Shown: positions 1 to 12,400 of the stretch, one piece after another
Position numbering within the stretch: the first letter of the stretch is position 1
Layout of the letters: every line of letters starts with the position of its first letter
From: Leptodontidium sp. MPI-SDFR-AT-0119
Taxonomy: Eukaryota > Ascomycota > Leotiomycetes > Helotiales > Leptodontidiaceae
DNA: 64,000 nucleotides
Assembly: GCA_020726505.1 (NCBI GenBank)
Contig: JAHLEZ010000032.1
Span: 62,001 to 126,000, forward strand
Reading direction: 5' to 3'
The notes under the pieces: generated by a model
Databases searched by the model: none
Seen by the model: only the letters and a program-made list of their open reading frames with translations
What the model was told of the DNA's origin: nothing
Translations under genes and position numbers: made by a program

Positions 1-779
1 AGAATATATAAAGTAGGGAGAAAGTAAGCTAAAGGAATTTAACTTATATTCACTATACTATAGAGTTCGTTACTTACTATCTATATCTATTATTGTGATA
101 TATAACTGACGTTTACGCCTAGGGATTACTATATAGTATTATATTACCCAAAACTACTTTAGCTTATTCCTTTATATAGTAAGAATAAGAAGACGTGCTT
201 AGTCCGCGCCACATACTAAAGTCGACGAGTTATAAGGATAATACCTCTTATTAGTAGTGCGGTCGATGTCGAGCTTGTCTTATCTCGACGTTAGTAGTAC
301 ATTCACTAGACTGATTCTATTGCTTAGTTATGTTATGATGGGACGAGCCTTATTTTAACGTAGTTCCGAGGCGAGAGCTGTATATACACGTGTCAATAAT
401 GACTAGAAGCACTTAGTAAGGAGATTCTCGATACTACTACGTTTACGATAAGCCCTCATTAGAGTAGTAAAGCCGGGGTTATTATTAGTTCTACTTATGT
501 TTAATTCCAGCTAAAGTATTTCGTATTATAGCTAGTAGTGTTCGTGCGGAACTAATATTAGTTACACGCCCTAAGCCCCTAATTTATGTTAGACTACAAT
601 AGTACGCCTATTGTATTGTTACTGTTAAAGGAGGTCGGGGTTAGTTAGTAGATAAGTCCGAAGGCTTTCTTAGTCCAAGAAATACTCTCTAGAATTATTA
701 AAGGGATACGAGTTATATTATAAATAATAAGAGTATCTTAGGTCTTCACGACTTAGTCACGGCACTTATAGTTATATAA

Positions 780-2682
780 AACTTAGTACGATATATAAGG
801 TGTTATTATTGAGATGTGACGAGGTGGGTGATTTTGACGTGATTGGTGATCTACTAACGCTGTGGGAACAAGAGATCTTACATTACCTTCGTTACATTAA
901 GAGAGTCTAGTCCGGATTAGTTCGAGGCAATAAGGACGTAATGTCAAGAATCGACACAGCTACAGTATAGGCCTTGTAGATGAGAGCACCGCGAGCGTCA
1001 ACGACGGATGCTAAGATACTGTAGAGTCAACTTCGAGCCGGCGAGATCTTTAGTGCCGTCGACGATAGTAAGCGCGAGGACATATGGAGTAAACTAAGTA
1101 TAGTTGAGGGCCTAATCCCGTCACTCTATACGTTCTTTATAGACGTCCTCTATCTAGAAAACTACGTGAATTGTGTGAAAAGACTAACGACATTGTCCGC
1201 CCGGCAGAGTTTTTCAGACGCAATGAAACGAAGGTTTACTAGTATGGACTAGGAGCTAGGGCAAGTGAAAGTGCAAGTCAGCGAGGATAAGTTCATATAT
1301 AGCTAGGGCACACCCGAAGATCAAGCCGACCTTGGGTATCGACAGATATTCGCCTTCGCCATGCGATATTGGCCCGATATGCCCAAGGCCCAGAAAGAGG
1401 ACACCCAAATGAGACCGCCAACTGAAGCGGATCCGGCTACACTACGCAGATTTGCTGATCTTGCAGCCGAATTGGGGTTCAAGTCAGACCAGATCACCGA
1501 CTGGCAGGAGTTCCCAGGGCGTCCGAATGCGCCAACAGAACACCTATGGTCGGGACCTAACCTTGTCACGTCTGGGAAAGGCGTTCTCATTAAGAAAAGG
1601 TGTGGGAAGCCGATCACTCTTGAATTCGAGGAAGATCAGCAGTTTTTATTCGTTAATCATCTACATGACGGACGACAAGATCATGGGAAAAATGTCACAT
1701 CTTTCTTTGTCCGGAAATCAATCTACTTGGCATTCTTCGGTAAACCATCAGCAGCACACGATATCGGCCAGACAGGCGACCCCCCTCAGAGCGTAGGCGG
1801 TTCGCCACGAGGCTCAGGGATAGGCGAATCCAATTACTCAGTGAATGACAACACAAATCAGTCTCAGCGATCGTCAGAGCATGCGATGGAGAATTACAAT
1901 GGTTTATTGACACTTTACCAGCAAAGAGGCGCTAGGAGTGAGCCAGACACACGATCAATTACCACCGAAGAAGGGGGTGCGGAGCGCGTAGAGATAAGTA
2001 TTGATGTGAGTATGCAAGGCTGGTTGGAAGACCAGGAGCGTGAGAGACTAGACATAGTGGAACAAGAACGGCTGAACAAGAACGACTGGAACAAGAACGA
2101 CTGGAACAAGAACCGCTGGAACAAGAACGGCTCAAGCGACTGAGAAAGCGTGGCACGAACATTGATATAGGGAGAGTTGCCGCGGCAGTGCATCAAACAC
2201 AAGAACGTCAACAAACTCAGACAGATGCAGGGCAGGGAAGTAGAGGCTCGAGTTTACAAGCAGGCCACGAACTATTGGCAGCAGAATCCAGCTTGAACAA
2301 TTCTCGCAACCCACAAACTCCTGTGAACAAGCAGCCTGATCAAGGCCGAAATAATCGGAAGTCGGACGTTTGGATCACATTCAAGATTCGGGAACGAGGC
2401 GTTTAGAGGACCGCCCAAACCCTTCACGTTGACTCCTCTGATCCATCGCAAGTTGAGCGAACAGCCATAAAGTATATGAGGAAGTCTGATCGAATAAGGG
2501 TATATGATACTGACTTGAATGTTCTAACCCCTGAGGCGTGTTTCAAAGCAGCGATCGCCAACCGAGCTCATATATTACTTCTAATCCCGGAGAGGGATAT
2601 CGACATAAACGAAGAGCTGGAGGCTTCTGTTTCTCAGCTATTGTCTGAAGTGGAGTTGCAGATGGAGTCTAGGATCGAGTAA
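780..2682 (+). pseudogene. DUF3723-like protein, RIP-damaged pseudogene
   Basis: One reading frame can be followed from about 780 to 2682. It is broken by TAG codons at 1023, 1247 and 1304, by a 1-base slip near 2075, and by a TAG at 2404. Most breaks look like CAG or TGG changed to TAG. Readable pieces include GLIPSLYTFFIDVLYLENYV (about 1109-1168), then RFADLAAELGF, then a glutamate-rich helix. Around 2061-2131 there is a 15-bp tandem repeat coding EQERL/EQEPL. One unit has lost a base, and this causes the frame change. The order of segments (SLYTFF, YLE, VKRL, then RFADLAAELGF) resembles my memory of fungal DUF3723 proteins, whose function is unknown and which are frequent Starship cargo. 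The family call is from memory and moderate. The start of the original gene is not visible, because the left part is AT-rich and may run upstream of 780. Confidence 0.55.
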
Positions 2683-3289
2683 GGCTGTTATAGATATTCA
2701 CTTTCAACTTAAGTCTGTATTTTGTGTTTGATTCTATCAAATTTTTGTCCGAGAACTGCCTCTGAGCTGTCCCCATCCGCATACCCTGTGATTGCAGCCT
2801 ACTTTTCTTGGCACCCACTTCCTTGTTCTTGGTCGAGTTGAGCCGGCGACAAATGAACTGCTTTACCCGGCGGAGAGAGTGGCTGCCTATTTCAGTATTT
2901 TCTGGTCCTTCTGCTCCTGTACCCATTCCAACATGTGCTCCTCGATTCTCGGTTCAAACAGCCACCTCTGCTGCTCGGGTCCGCCAGCAAGATCCTTGAA
3001 CACGACCTCCTCATCGCCAAGTTTCGCCCTCTCTTCAGCTGGCAACCTCTTCTGATTCAGCTTCATCATCAACGCCAACACCTTCTCAACTCGCCATCGA
3101 AAAAATACTCGCCTGAAATAACATACGCTGCTCATGGTGAGCTCTTTTATTCACTATCTAAACCCGATCCCTTGACTGAGCATTTACAAAGGCCGAAGTC
3201 GGGCGACAAACCTAAACTAATAATATAGATTCAACGGCTATCTCTTATAACACGGTGCCACGAGGTCTAACAAACTACCGTGAAGACAG
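2683..3289. other. Gap with a possible minus-strand coding scrap
   Basis: No complete gene is seen. On the minus strand 3135-2887 is an open stretch of 82 codons with a coding look (acidic and basic helices, ending in EWVQEQKDQKILK). It matches nothing I recognise and is surrounded by stops, so it is probably a gene scrap. Confidence 0.25.
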
Positions 3290-4160
3290 TCATAGGAATA
3301 ACTATTACCTAATAAATCTAGAACTTCTTAAATACACTCTAACACTAAAGATTAGTGGCATTACCCAGAGAAAAGTTAAAGAAGCTTATACTAAATAGTA
3401 CCTATATAATTAGTAGGGTTTAGAGTTAAGATAAATATATTAACGCAGATAAAAGTTCTAGGTAAGAAATTAAGCCCTAAAATAAAGATCGTCTTTATAG
3501 TAGTACTATTAACTTAAGTGGCTTTTCTAATTTGTACTACAATACGACTATCGTGTTAAGCGACAGTGTTAAATACCTGCGGTATAATTAGCTCGATCTT
3601 CTTTGTAGGAAATAACGAAGACAACTAAATTAATCTCATTTTGAAGTCTCTCCTTAAGAGCCTTTAATCTTAAGTAAAGGCAGTTAAGTAATATAACCTA
3701 CGAGCGGAAGATTCTCTGTGTTTATTTAGATAGTGTAATTATTCTTACTAGAAGTAAACTATTCTCCTCGAAGAATATCTCGTGCTCTTAGACAAGACTC
3801 GTTATTATTTTCTTTATTATCGCTAGGGTTTTTAAAGAATAAATTATATACCTCGTAATCTCATGTATTGTCACGTAGTCTAGCTAAGGGTTTTCTAGTA
3901 ATATACGATTCTGAAGATTTAATATTAATCTATTTAATATAACAAAGACACGTACGTTTTCTAAGTCTCTCACGAGATCGCGCCAGGACTATAATGTTAT
4001 ATTATATAGTACAATGACCTTCTCAATTAGTATAGTATAAAAAGAGAAGGGATCTTCTATATATAACTGAGCTACATTAAATAGCGACTACTTTAGGAAT
4101 AGTAGTAGGCCGAAGTAAAGGACGAGGGCATTCTTGGAAGGAATCCAATTAGTATAGAAT
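3290..4160 (-). pseudogene. CorA-like membrane protein relic
   Basis: Reading the minus strand from about 4140 down to 3290 gives a long helical protein sequence with scattered TAG/TAA codons and one or two frame changes. It includes VAQLYIEDPFSFYTILIEK, then NCLYLRLKALKERLQNEINL, then VAxHDSRIVVQI, then MKTI-like TIKTIFILGLNFLPRTFI. This order (heptad helix, then a K-T-I...FLP.TFI membrane entry) is that of the fungal CorA-like Mg2+ transporter-domain proteins. The block is very AT-rich, as expected for RIP. The N-terminal half would lie at 4160-4960 but is too degraded to read. Function is lost. The family call is moderate, since it rests on motif order recalled from memory. Confidence 0.5.
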
Positions 4161-5996
4161 CCTAACTTATGCCACATATAAGATGGCATAATAGGGCAGG
4201 CGTAATTAAGAAGCAAGGTAGGCTTAATAGCTTCTTTGACTAAAAATCGAAAGTGCGAACCTAATTGTTTAGTATTTATCTATTTAGTATATACTATTAC
4301 TTACTAAAATTCTGTAAATCGCCTTTAATATCTCTCGTGTCCTAGTAGTTAAAAAACCCGCTAGTATCTTGTACTACAGAGCTCCAGAAAACAGTGGGGA
4401 TCCTGAATCTATTAGAAAGCTCCTCGTGTGTTTTTGAGCTAGTAAGACCTGCCACTACTAGCAAGAAACTGTTATAACTTAGTAAGGTCAAGTATAGTAT
4501 AGAGCCTTATACTTATATTACTAGTATCTCCGGTTCTAATTCTTACTATTTTGTAATTAGTATAAGGGTTTAGGTCTGAAGTAAGTTTTATATACTCTAG
4601 TACATAAGTTTCGTATAGAAATCTGGCCGGTAGTCCATTTATTATTAGCTTCTTGTAGTTAAAATAATCGCTAACCCTTAATTAAAGATATTCGTACCTT
4701 GTCAAATAAAATCGTATTATATGAGGCCGCCGTTAGTATTTAAGTTACTATTGGCTTGTATCGAAAGATCTAGGTGTGCCTGTATAGTCGCAGAGGGTAA
4801 GCTAGTTACTTACGCGCTATTAATTGAGATAAAGTTCTGATTTGTTTGATAAGGAAGGGAAAGTAATCGCGAATATAAGTATTAGGATCAACTAGTAATT
4901 ATTTTATCTAAAATGAGCTTAGCCTGAAAACCCTAATCTAGCGCAAAACAGATTCGCGGGGTCACTATGTGAACGACTTTGAAAAAAGATCCCGTGATAA
5001 AACCGAACCGCGACTCAAAAACCATAACCTTACACGCCTCGAAAACCACGCGCGACTAGGACAACATATACCACTCACTCCTCATCAGATTTATAGATTC
5101 TGCTATCTATTGAGATCAAAACTTCTGTTTCAGTCGACGACCCCTTGCTGTAACTCCCGATCTGGCTATCGGCTGGCTTATAGGCTATTAGTATATGTTC
5201 TATGGAATATAGCCCCGGATATGGCGTAATTTGCCTTTGTGATAAGTATAAAAGGCGCCGAGTGTAAGATTGTGTATATGAAGATTGAGTCTAGTTCGCC
5301 ATAAGAGGATCTCCTGGCAAGGGTGAGTTCTATATTTACCCCCAACTATACAGGCTAATCGGATGAGTAGAAGCTCTATCGTGATACCTCTATCGGGAAC
5401 GCGGGCAACGTAACCGGCATTTTTAGAATCTTTTGGGATGAGAACTTGCCGGTTAGATTGAAGAGATGGGTTGATAATGGGTGATAAAGGGCGATCTGGC
5501 GGTCCGAAAGCTGGCTAGATTCGGTGATGCTAGTAGATTCTTAATATTAATCGAGGATTAGAGTTAACGAGTCCTAAGATCTCTACTGTCGCCGCCAGCT
5601 CGATGGGCAACCCGTGTTCGGCTCCGGACGACTAGTGGCGATCTATGTGCTTAAACAAGAGCGATAGGGGAGCGTGTCCTGAGTCCCTTATTCTATAGAG
5701 TCGAATTTATATTGTGATCGCGATGTTTATATAAATGTATGATATGAAGAACGTTACTAGCTCAGCTTGCTTCACACTAGGTCCTCGTCCACTCACAGGC
5801 CCGAGTGGTACTAGGAGTTGTATATTAGACTCATTTATTAGCTTCTCCGCATTTCTTAATAAGTGTTTAGCCACTAGTGTCAGGAGCCGATCTATTACGT
5901 GATAGACCTTGACATTACTGACAATATCACAGACCCCTCATCTTGGCCGACGTCGACTCCTGTGTGACAATCGCGGGATCTGTCAGGGGATGAGAT
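4161..5996. other. Degraded AT-rich DNA, no gene seen
   Basis: Positions 4161-4960 continue the AT-rich RIP-like block. Positions 4960-5996 are less AT-rich, but the only open stretch (4969-5229, +) is short and unrecognised. I see no RNA gene or clear repeat here. Confidence 0.4.
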
Positions 5997-6107
5997 TCAG
6001 GTGCTCCCTCGTTCATGCTTCTTCAACGCCTCTTCATACTTTTTCACTGCTTCTTCAAACTTCTGTTGACTAAGCACCACTTCCAGGTCTTTAACGCTTC
6101 TGAGCGT

Positions 6108-7330
6108 GTCTGCATGCTCCGGTCCCAGCGTCTTCTCTCTCCCCTCCATCACACGCCGGTACATCATCTCCGCTTCTGCGTGCTTCTCTTGATACTGGAG
6201 TACCACTCCTACGGTATTGATGCTTGTGAGGGTGTCTACATACTCCGGTCCTAGCGTCTTCTCCCACCCCTCTATCACTCGTCGGAATATCACCTTAGCT
6301 TCTATATACTTCCGCTGATTCTTAAGTGTAACTCCCACATTGTTTATACTTGTGAAGGTGTTTATATACTCCGGTCCCAACGTCTTCTCCCGCCCCTCCA
6401 TCGCTCGCCGGAACATTACCTCAGCTTCTGCGTACTTCTACTGCCGGTTAAGTGTAACTCTTACACTATTCGTGCTCGTGAGGGTGTCTGTATGCTCCGG
6501 TCCTAACGTCTTCTCCCACCCCTCCATCGCTCGCCAGAACATTACTTTAGCTTCTACATACTTCTACTGACAGTTAAGTGCAACTGCTATTTCATTTATA
6601 CTCTTCAGCGTGTCTGGGTGCTCGTGGCCTAGCACTTTCTTGCGCAGCTCCAGCGTCTGGCGGTGCATCTGCTCGGCCTCGACGTGCTTGCCCTGCTCGC
6701 TCAGCGTCGATGTTACCCAACTCATGCTCCCTAGCGTGTCTGGGTGCTCGTGGCCTAGCACTTTCTTGCGCAGCTCCAGCGTCTGGCGGTGCATCTACTC
6801 GGCCTCGACGTGCTTGCCCTGGGAGCCCAGCGTCAATGTTACCCAACTTATGCTCCCTAGCGTGTCTGGGTGCTCTGGGCCCAGCACCTTCTCCTGCAGA
6901 TTTAGCGTCTGGCGGTGCATCTGCTCGGCCTCGACGTGTTTGCCCTGGGAGCCCAGCGTCAATGTTACCTAACTGATGCTCCCTAGCGTGTCTGGGTGCT
7001 CTGGGCCCAGCACTTTCTCCTGTAGATTTAGCGTCTAGCGCTCTTTCTCCTCGGACTCGACGTATTTTCCCTGATACTACAGCACCGCTGCTAAGTCATT
7101 CATACTCCCTAGCGTCTGTGGGTGCTCGTGGCCTAGCTCCTTCTTGCACAGCTCCAGCGTCTTATATTGCATTTGCTCTGCCTTAAGATGCTTGCCCTGG
7201 GAGCTTAGTGCCGCTGCTAAGCCTCTCATACTTGATATCGTGTCCGGGTGCTTTGGGCCCAGCACCTTCTCCTGCAGATTTAGCGTCTGGCGGTGCATCT
7301 ACTCGGCCTCGGTGTACTTGCCCTAACATA
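6108..7330 (-). repeat. 126-bp TPR-coding tandem repeat array
   Basis: Ten units with an exact 126-bp spacing start near 6108, 6234, 6360, 6486, 6612, 6738, 6864, 6990, 7116 and 7242. Each encodes one 42-residue TPR with the signature LGPEHxDTL or LGHEHPDTL. The units at 6612 and 6738 are almost identical, while the outer ones are more diverged and carry RIP-type stops. This is the ligand-binding end of the NLR above. Confidence 0.85.
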
Positions 7331-9228
7331 ATAATACTTCTACTAGAGTATAGATATTTGTTAATGTCTATACGTTAGAATTTCCTAATCTTAAAGATAA
7401 GACTTCTATTATACGTCAACTATAACCCTCTAATAAATTATATTGGCCCTAGTTACGTAGATAACTAGAAAGATTGCTAAGAAGTTTTACAAATGCGCTC
7501 GGATTTTAAATCGGCAGTGACTAGAAGTTAATTATAACTTTAATGTGAGAATAAAGTTCTACGCACTTGTCTTTGTTTCCGTGTTCGTCGCCGGTCGGAA
7601 ATTCTCTAGCAAGTGACACAAGAGTATCTATAGCGCATTTCTCTGCTCGATCTTTATGTTTACTAAGCCTTAGCTAATACCTCGTGGAGACTTGGACAAG
7701 GCGGTGTATTGTAAAGTTTTTATTAATGTTATTCGACTTTAGGGTACTGACGACAAAGGAGAACGCCTTTAGAGTACTAATTGCGTCAGTAAAGGCCCCC
7801 TAAGACTCCCCTTCGCCCTTAAATAAACACGCGGGGATGTTCTGCCGGTCGAAAAAAGACATTATTTAGAGTAATTCTACTATACAGTTATTTTGTTATT
7901 TAACTTGTTTAAAAGTGATGATTTATGTCTTTAAGACTATATTAGTAACACTATCTATTCGTGCCTTGTCCTTAAACTCGTGTAGTAAGAACTATAATAT
8001 TATATCGGAATCTTTTTCTTTATAATATTAAAAGTACTATGAGATTGTCTAAGACTTTTATTAGATATAACTTGCGGCCTGGACTATTACTAGCGGGAGA
8101 TATTATAGTTTATTAAGTATATTAATAACGACATTTTTGTCTATTACTCCTTCGCCAAACTTCTTCTCTAGTAAAGACATAGAGTCTTTAATACTCATTA
8201 CTTCTACGGGCATTATGGAACCTTCGTCTGTGAGTCTCTGGGCATCGGCCTTACTCCGCGTAATATAAATAATCGAGCCTTTTGAATTCTTCAGTATAAA
8301 ATTATATAGACCCTAGTTAGGCTAAGATTAGTCGAAGAAGAGATTTATATTATTTATATTATCGACTATTATTAACTAATTCTAAAAGTTATATTCTTTA
8401 AGGGCATCTTTAACGAGTTAAAACACATCGACTTTAGGGTTGTCTGCCCCTTTTAGCCTTAATTTCTTAGCTATGTCTCAATAATCCTTTTTAAATCTAT
8501 GTCGGTTTCTAGTAAAGACCTAGAATATTGAGTATTTTAGTGTTGTCTGCGTCGTTATATAGGCAAATTGAAGTATAATCTAGGATTTCCTAGCTCCTGG
8601 TTAGATCTTTCTTATAATAGAGATAATATACTTACTTAATCCCTCCGAGTCTATAGAGCGCTAATTAATAATCCGAATAGGGCTCCGAGATCTTTATTTA
8701 GATTTATATAATAATTTTCTCCTTTCTTATAAAAGTTGTATTATATAGGAAGGGAATATATAAGACTCGTTTTAGAGGACGTTAGATATAATTTATGTTT
8801 AATACTAGTAGGGGTTTACTTTTCTTTGGGGTAAGTTTTAAAGTGACTTCGTCAAGTTGAAATTCTCGATTAACGAATAGCTTGTTCTGTTCGAATGGGA
8901 TACTCTATTACGCTTTTAGTAAGGTTAATAGAATTAGTATAAATTTTGGAGGCTTAAATATAAAGCGAAAGGCAAGTCGTAATATTCATTATATCTATAA
9001 ATACTAATTACAGAATCAGAGAAAAGACATATATTTCAACTTACTAAAGTTCCCTAAGTTATATCTACTAATAAAGAATAGATAGTTATATACCCTGAAA
9101 AGTAGCCTTAGCTAGTGGGTTTATAGTTAGAACTTATTCCTTTAAAAACACTTTTATATAGGCTATAGCTACTATTGCTACATATCCCTGCCACTTCTTA
9201 TTCTTATAACTATTCGTATAGTCGCAAA

Positions 9229-9477
9229 TGTGACGACTGTCGCTGCCCAGAGCCTCATTTCCACCGGCTCCACTTAGTACTGCCTGATCGGGACGTACCG
9301 AGATTACTATAGTGCTAGGCATAGTAACCTCTTGTATATAGACTTATTCTTTCCTTACCTTCTTTCCTCTATAGTTGTAGATTCTAAGTTAATACTTAAT
9401 ATCGTCATATGTCTCTTATGTTAATATGTGAGGCGTCAGTTACACGTGACTGTCGTCTTTTTAAGGCAAGCGTCATA
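9229..9477 (+). repeat. Left LTR of the Gypsy element
   Basis: A 249-bp repeat beginning TGTGACGACTGTCG. Its last bases are TA where the right LTR has CA, a C-to-T change. It is preceded directly by the target-site duplication GCAAA (9224-9228). Confidence 0.93.
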
Positions 9478-12400
9478 TTATCTATAACTCTTTTCTCTAC
9501 GTTTAAGAAGATAGTAAATATCCCTCGCCCCCTAATTCTCCTGTGAGTAGTTACGACTTAGAAGCTCAAATACAGGAAAGGCCTATACTAAGCCTTATAG
9601 CTTAATAAATGGTAGTATCAAAACCTTTACCAATAGCGAAGTCAATATCTACTTCGCTATTATTACCCTTATTCTCCTCCCTGACCTCTGCCTCTATACG
9701 ACGAAGTCGAAACCCCCTCTTCGCTAGACTTCTCCCTCTAACTCGCTAAGTTAAGCCGAAAGTCGTCCCTCCTCTAATAAAGCGACCCACTATAGACGAC
9801 GTCGATATGTCGTTTGCCTCTTCTTCCGTCCCCTTACTTGACTCTCCCGATGCTAACACTCTTAGAGTCAATACTTCTACTAATACGCCAGGGAGTAGTA
9901 TAGAGCCTACAAGGACACATATAAGAGAGATACTATAAGAAAGCTAACTTCGTATTTTAGAAGAGCAACTCACGGAGAGTCGCCTAGAGAACCAGCGGTT
10001 AAAGCTATTGCTCTAATAATAGCGACTTACGACTAACGAGCCTCTACTACGTAAACTCGCCCTAAGATCTATAACTTTTTAAGAAGAGGACATACTCCTT
10101 TATCCCTTAATTAAGAAAACTCTTGCCCCCGAGCTAGATAAAAGTAAAGGTAAGGCATAAAGTACTCCTGACCCTAGTAGACTACTAGACGACGATAGTG
10201 ATAATAACTATTGACCTCCTCGCCTCCTAAGTTGTCGTTCCCCCTTTTTCTCTAGGATGTCCCAGATGTCTACGGCCTCACGAATCGAGAAGATCCCTAA
10301 CTTAAACAATAAGCTTTTGGATAGTATTAGCTATAATCCACGTTTATAGGAAGTCTAAGTCTAGAACGCCTTACGCTGGTACGACTAATACTTCGTCGAC
10401 GACGACTACTAAAAGGACTAGCTACTAACACAAATAAAAGGAATAGCTCGCACGTTCTTAGAACCTTTCTTCTTATCCCTGACGCTTAACGACGACGGAA
10501 ATATCACAGATACGCTTGACTTAGTTAATTAGGTAGTCAAATTCTTGACTAACCCTTATAAGTAATAGATAACGCGCAACCTTTACTCTACGTTAAAGAT
10601 AAAAGCCGCAGGATAAACCTTTTAGGATTTCTACTAACAGTTCAGAATTCTTACTAGCCAAGGCGGCGTAACTAACAACTTAATACTTAAAATAGACTTA
10701 CAAAACAAGCTTCTGTCCCGCCTACATAAGTAACTATTCTATAAGTATTAGAGAGCCAGAACTTTAGAAGAGTATATGAGAGTAGTTTAAGCTAAAGACT
10801 AAGGATAGATTATAGAAAGTACTATTTATACTAGTCACTTTAGCCCCTTAGCGACAAGTATAAATTCCCACCCCTAGTCTTAAGTTAATATCTCCTTAGG
10901 GACTACAAGAAAGTCACTTTAAGCTTCCACTACTTCTTCGTCCCAGAGACGGGAGACTAGTTAGCCCCTAAGTTAATAAATCTTTATACGAGCTGACATA
11001 CCTCGTGCCTAAACACTAACGAATGCCCCACGGCATTTTGCTCAATAGCCCCTTAGTCGTAATTATACCTCCCGTGTCAACGAGATAAAGGTAAGCGCCG
11101 ACGACGGCAGTCCTATGTTTAATAGCCAAGTTATAGATGATAACGATAACTTACTAGTAGAAGAACTTACCCCACGAGCAAAAGACTTAGCCTAAGAAAA
11201 GGCTTCTTCTTAAGTATAATACGAGATATATAACATCTTAATCTTATAAAGCTTCTTAGTAGACTAGTACTCACCACTTATATCGCTCTCTCCAAGAATA
11301 GACTCACGTATAAGCTGCTTACACTTCTTAATTCTGGAGCTAATAGTTATTATTTTATTAATCACTCTTTTTTAAAGTCTCTTTCTTTCTTTTTAAAACC
11401 TTTAATTCACTTACTACCTTTACTTGTCCTTATTAAAGGATTTAATAGTCGAACTAGCTAGACTATTAACTACTATACCACGTTAAATTTAACAGTCGAC
11501 AAGCGTTTACAGTCATTTACTCCTTTCTTAATCACTTACTTAGGAAACTATAAAGTAATTATTAGAAGATTATAGTTAAAGTATCACGAAGTACTCTTAG
11601 ATATCGCTAAACGACGGCTTATCTAGTCATTAGATTACCTCCTAACAGTAAGCTATAGTAAACTAATTAAGGTCCGAGACTTACGTGTACACAAGATTCA
11701 CTAACGCCACTAGCGCGACGCTAAGCGTAAAGACGCTAAGTTACGTGAATTTTGGAGCCACTATAATACCTAATTTATTAAGTCGACTTTAATAGCCAAC
11801 TCACCCCTACCTCCCGCGCCAGGTATAAATACCTTAGAAACTCTATTAGAATCAGTAACCGCCGAAGCAAGGACTTATAGAATATTTAGACCTATTATTT
11901 ACTTAGAGTCTACGACTTCGTGTTATAGTAACTATAATAGCCCGCTACAAGACGATTCTATAGCTAATTCTAGCCAGTGCGCCAAGTCAAATTTCGACAT
12001 ATACGCCAGTTACTCCCTTACTTTCTTAACAACCTCAGAACCTATTACTGTTAATCCCTCGACTATTACTAAGTCCAAAAAACCAGCGATTATATCAATA
12101 GAAAATCAAACCCGGCATCCCACGCAACATAGTCGAATTATATCAGATACTAAAAACGTCAAATCTACAGGTACACGATCGACGAGCCTACGCTTATAAT
12201 AAGTCTCCGACGCTGAGTTACTCCTAAGTCGTAAAAGGACAAGTCTAAGAAATCCGCTATAGTCGTGCCAGAAGTATAGAGTCGAAAATTTATACCCCCC
12301 CAGAATTGAGCCTACGGCGCTAGTAAAAGAAATTCACCCCCTTATCTCTTTAACACTTAACACTTCGTCCACTTCTTCTTTCCTTCTTGTTTTAAGTATA

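Noticed and set aside
6578..6976. Plus-strand Ala/Cys-rich repeat proteins
   Set aside because: Antisense shadow of the TPR repeats, which make sense only on the minus strand.
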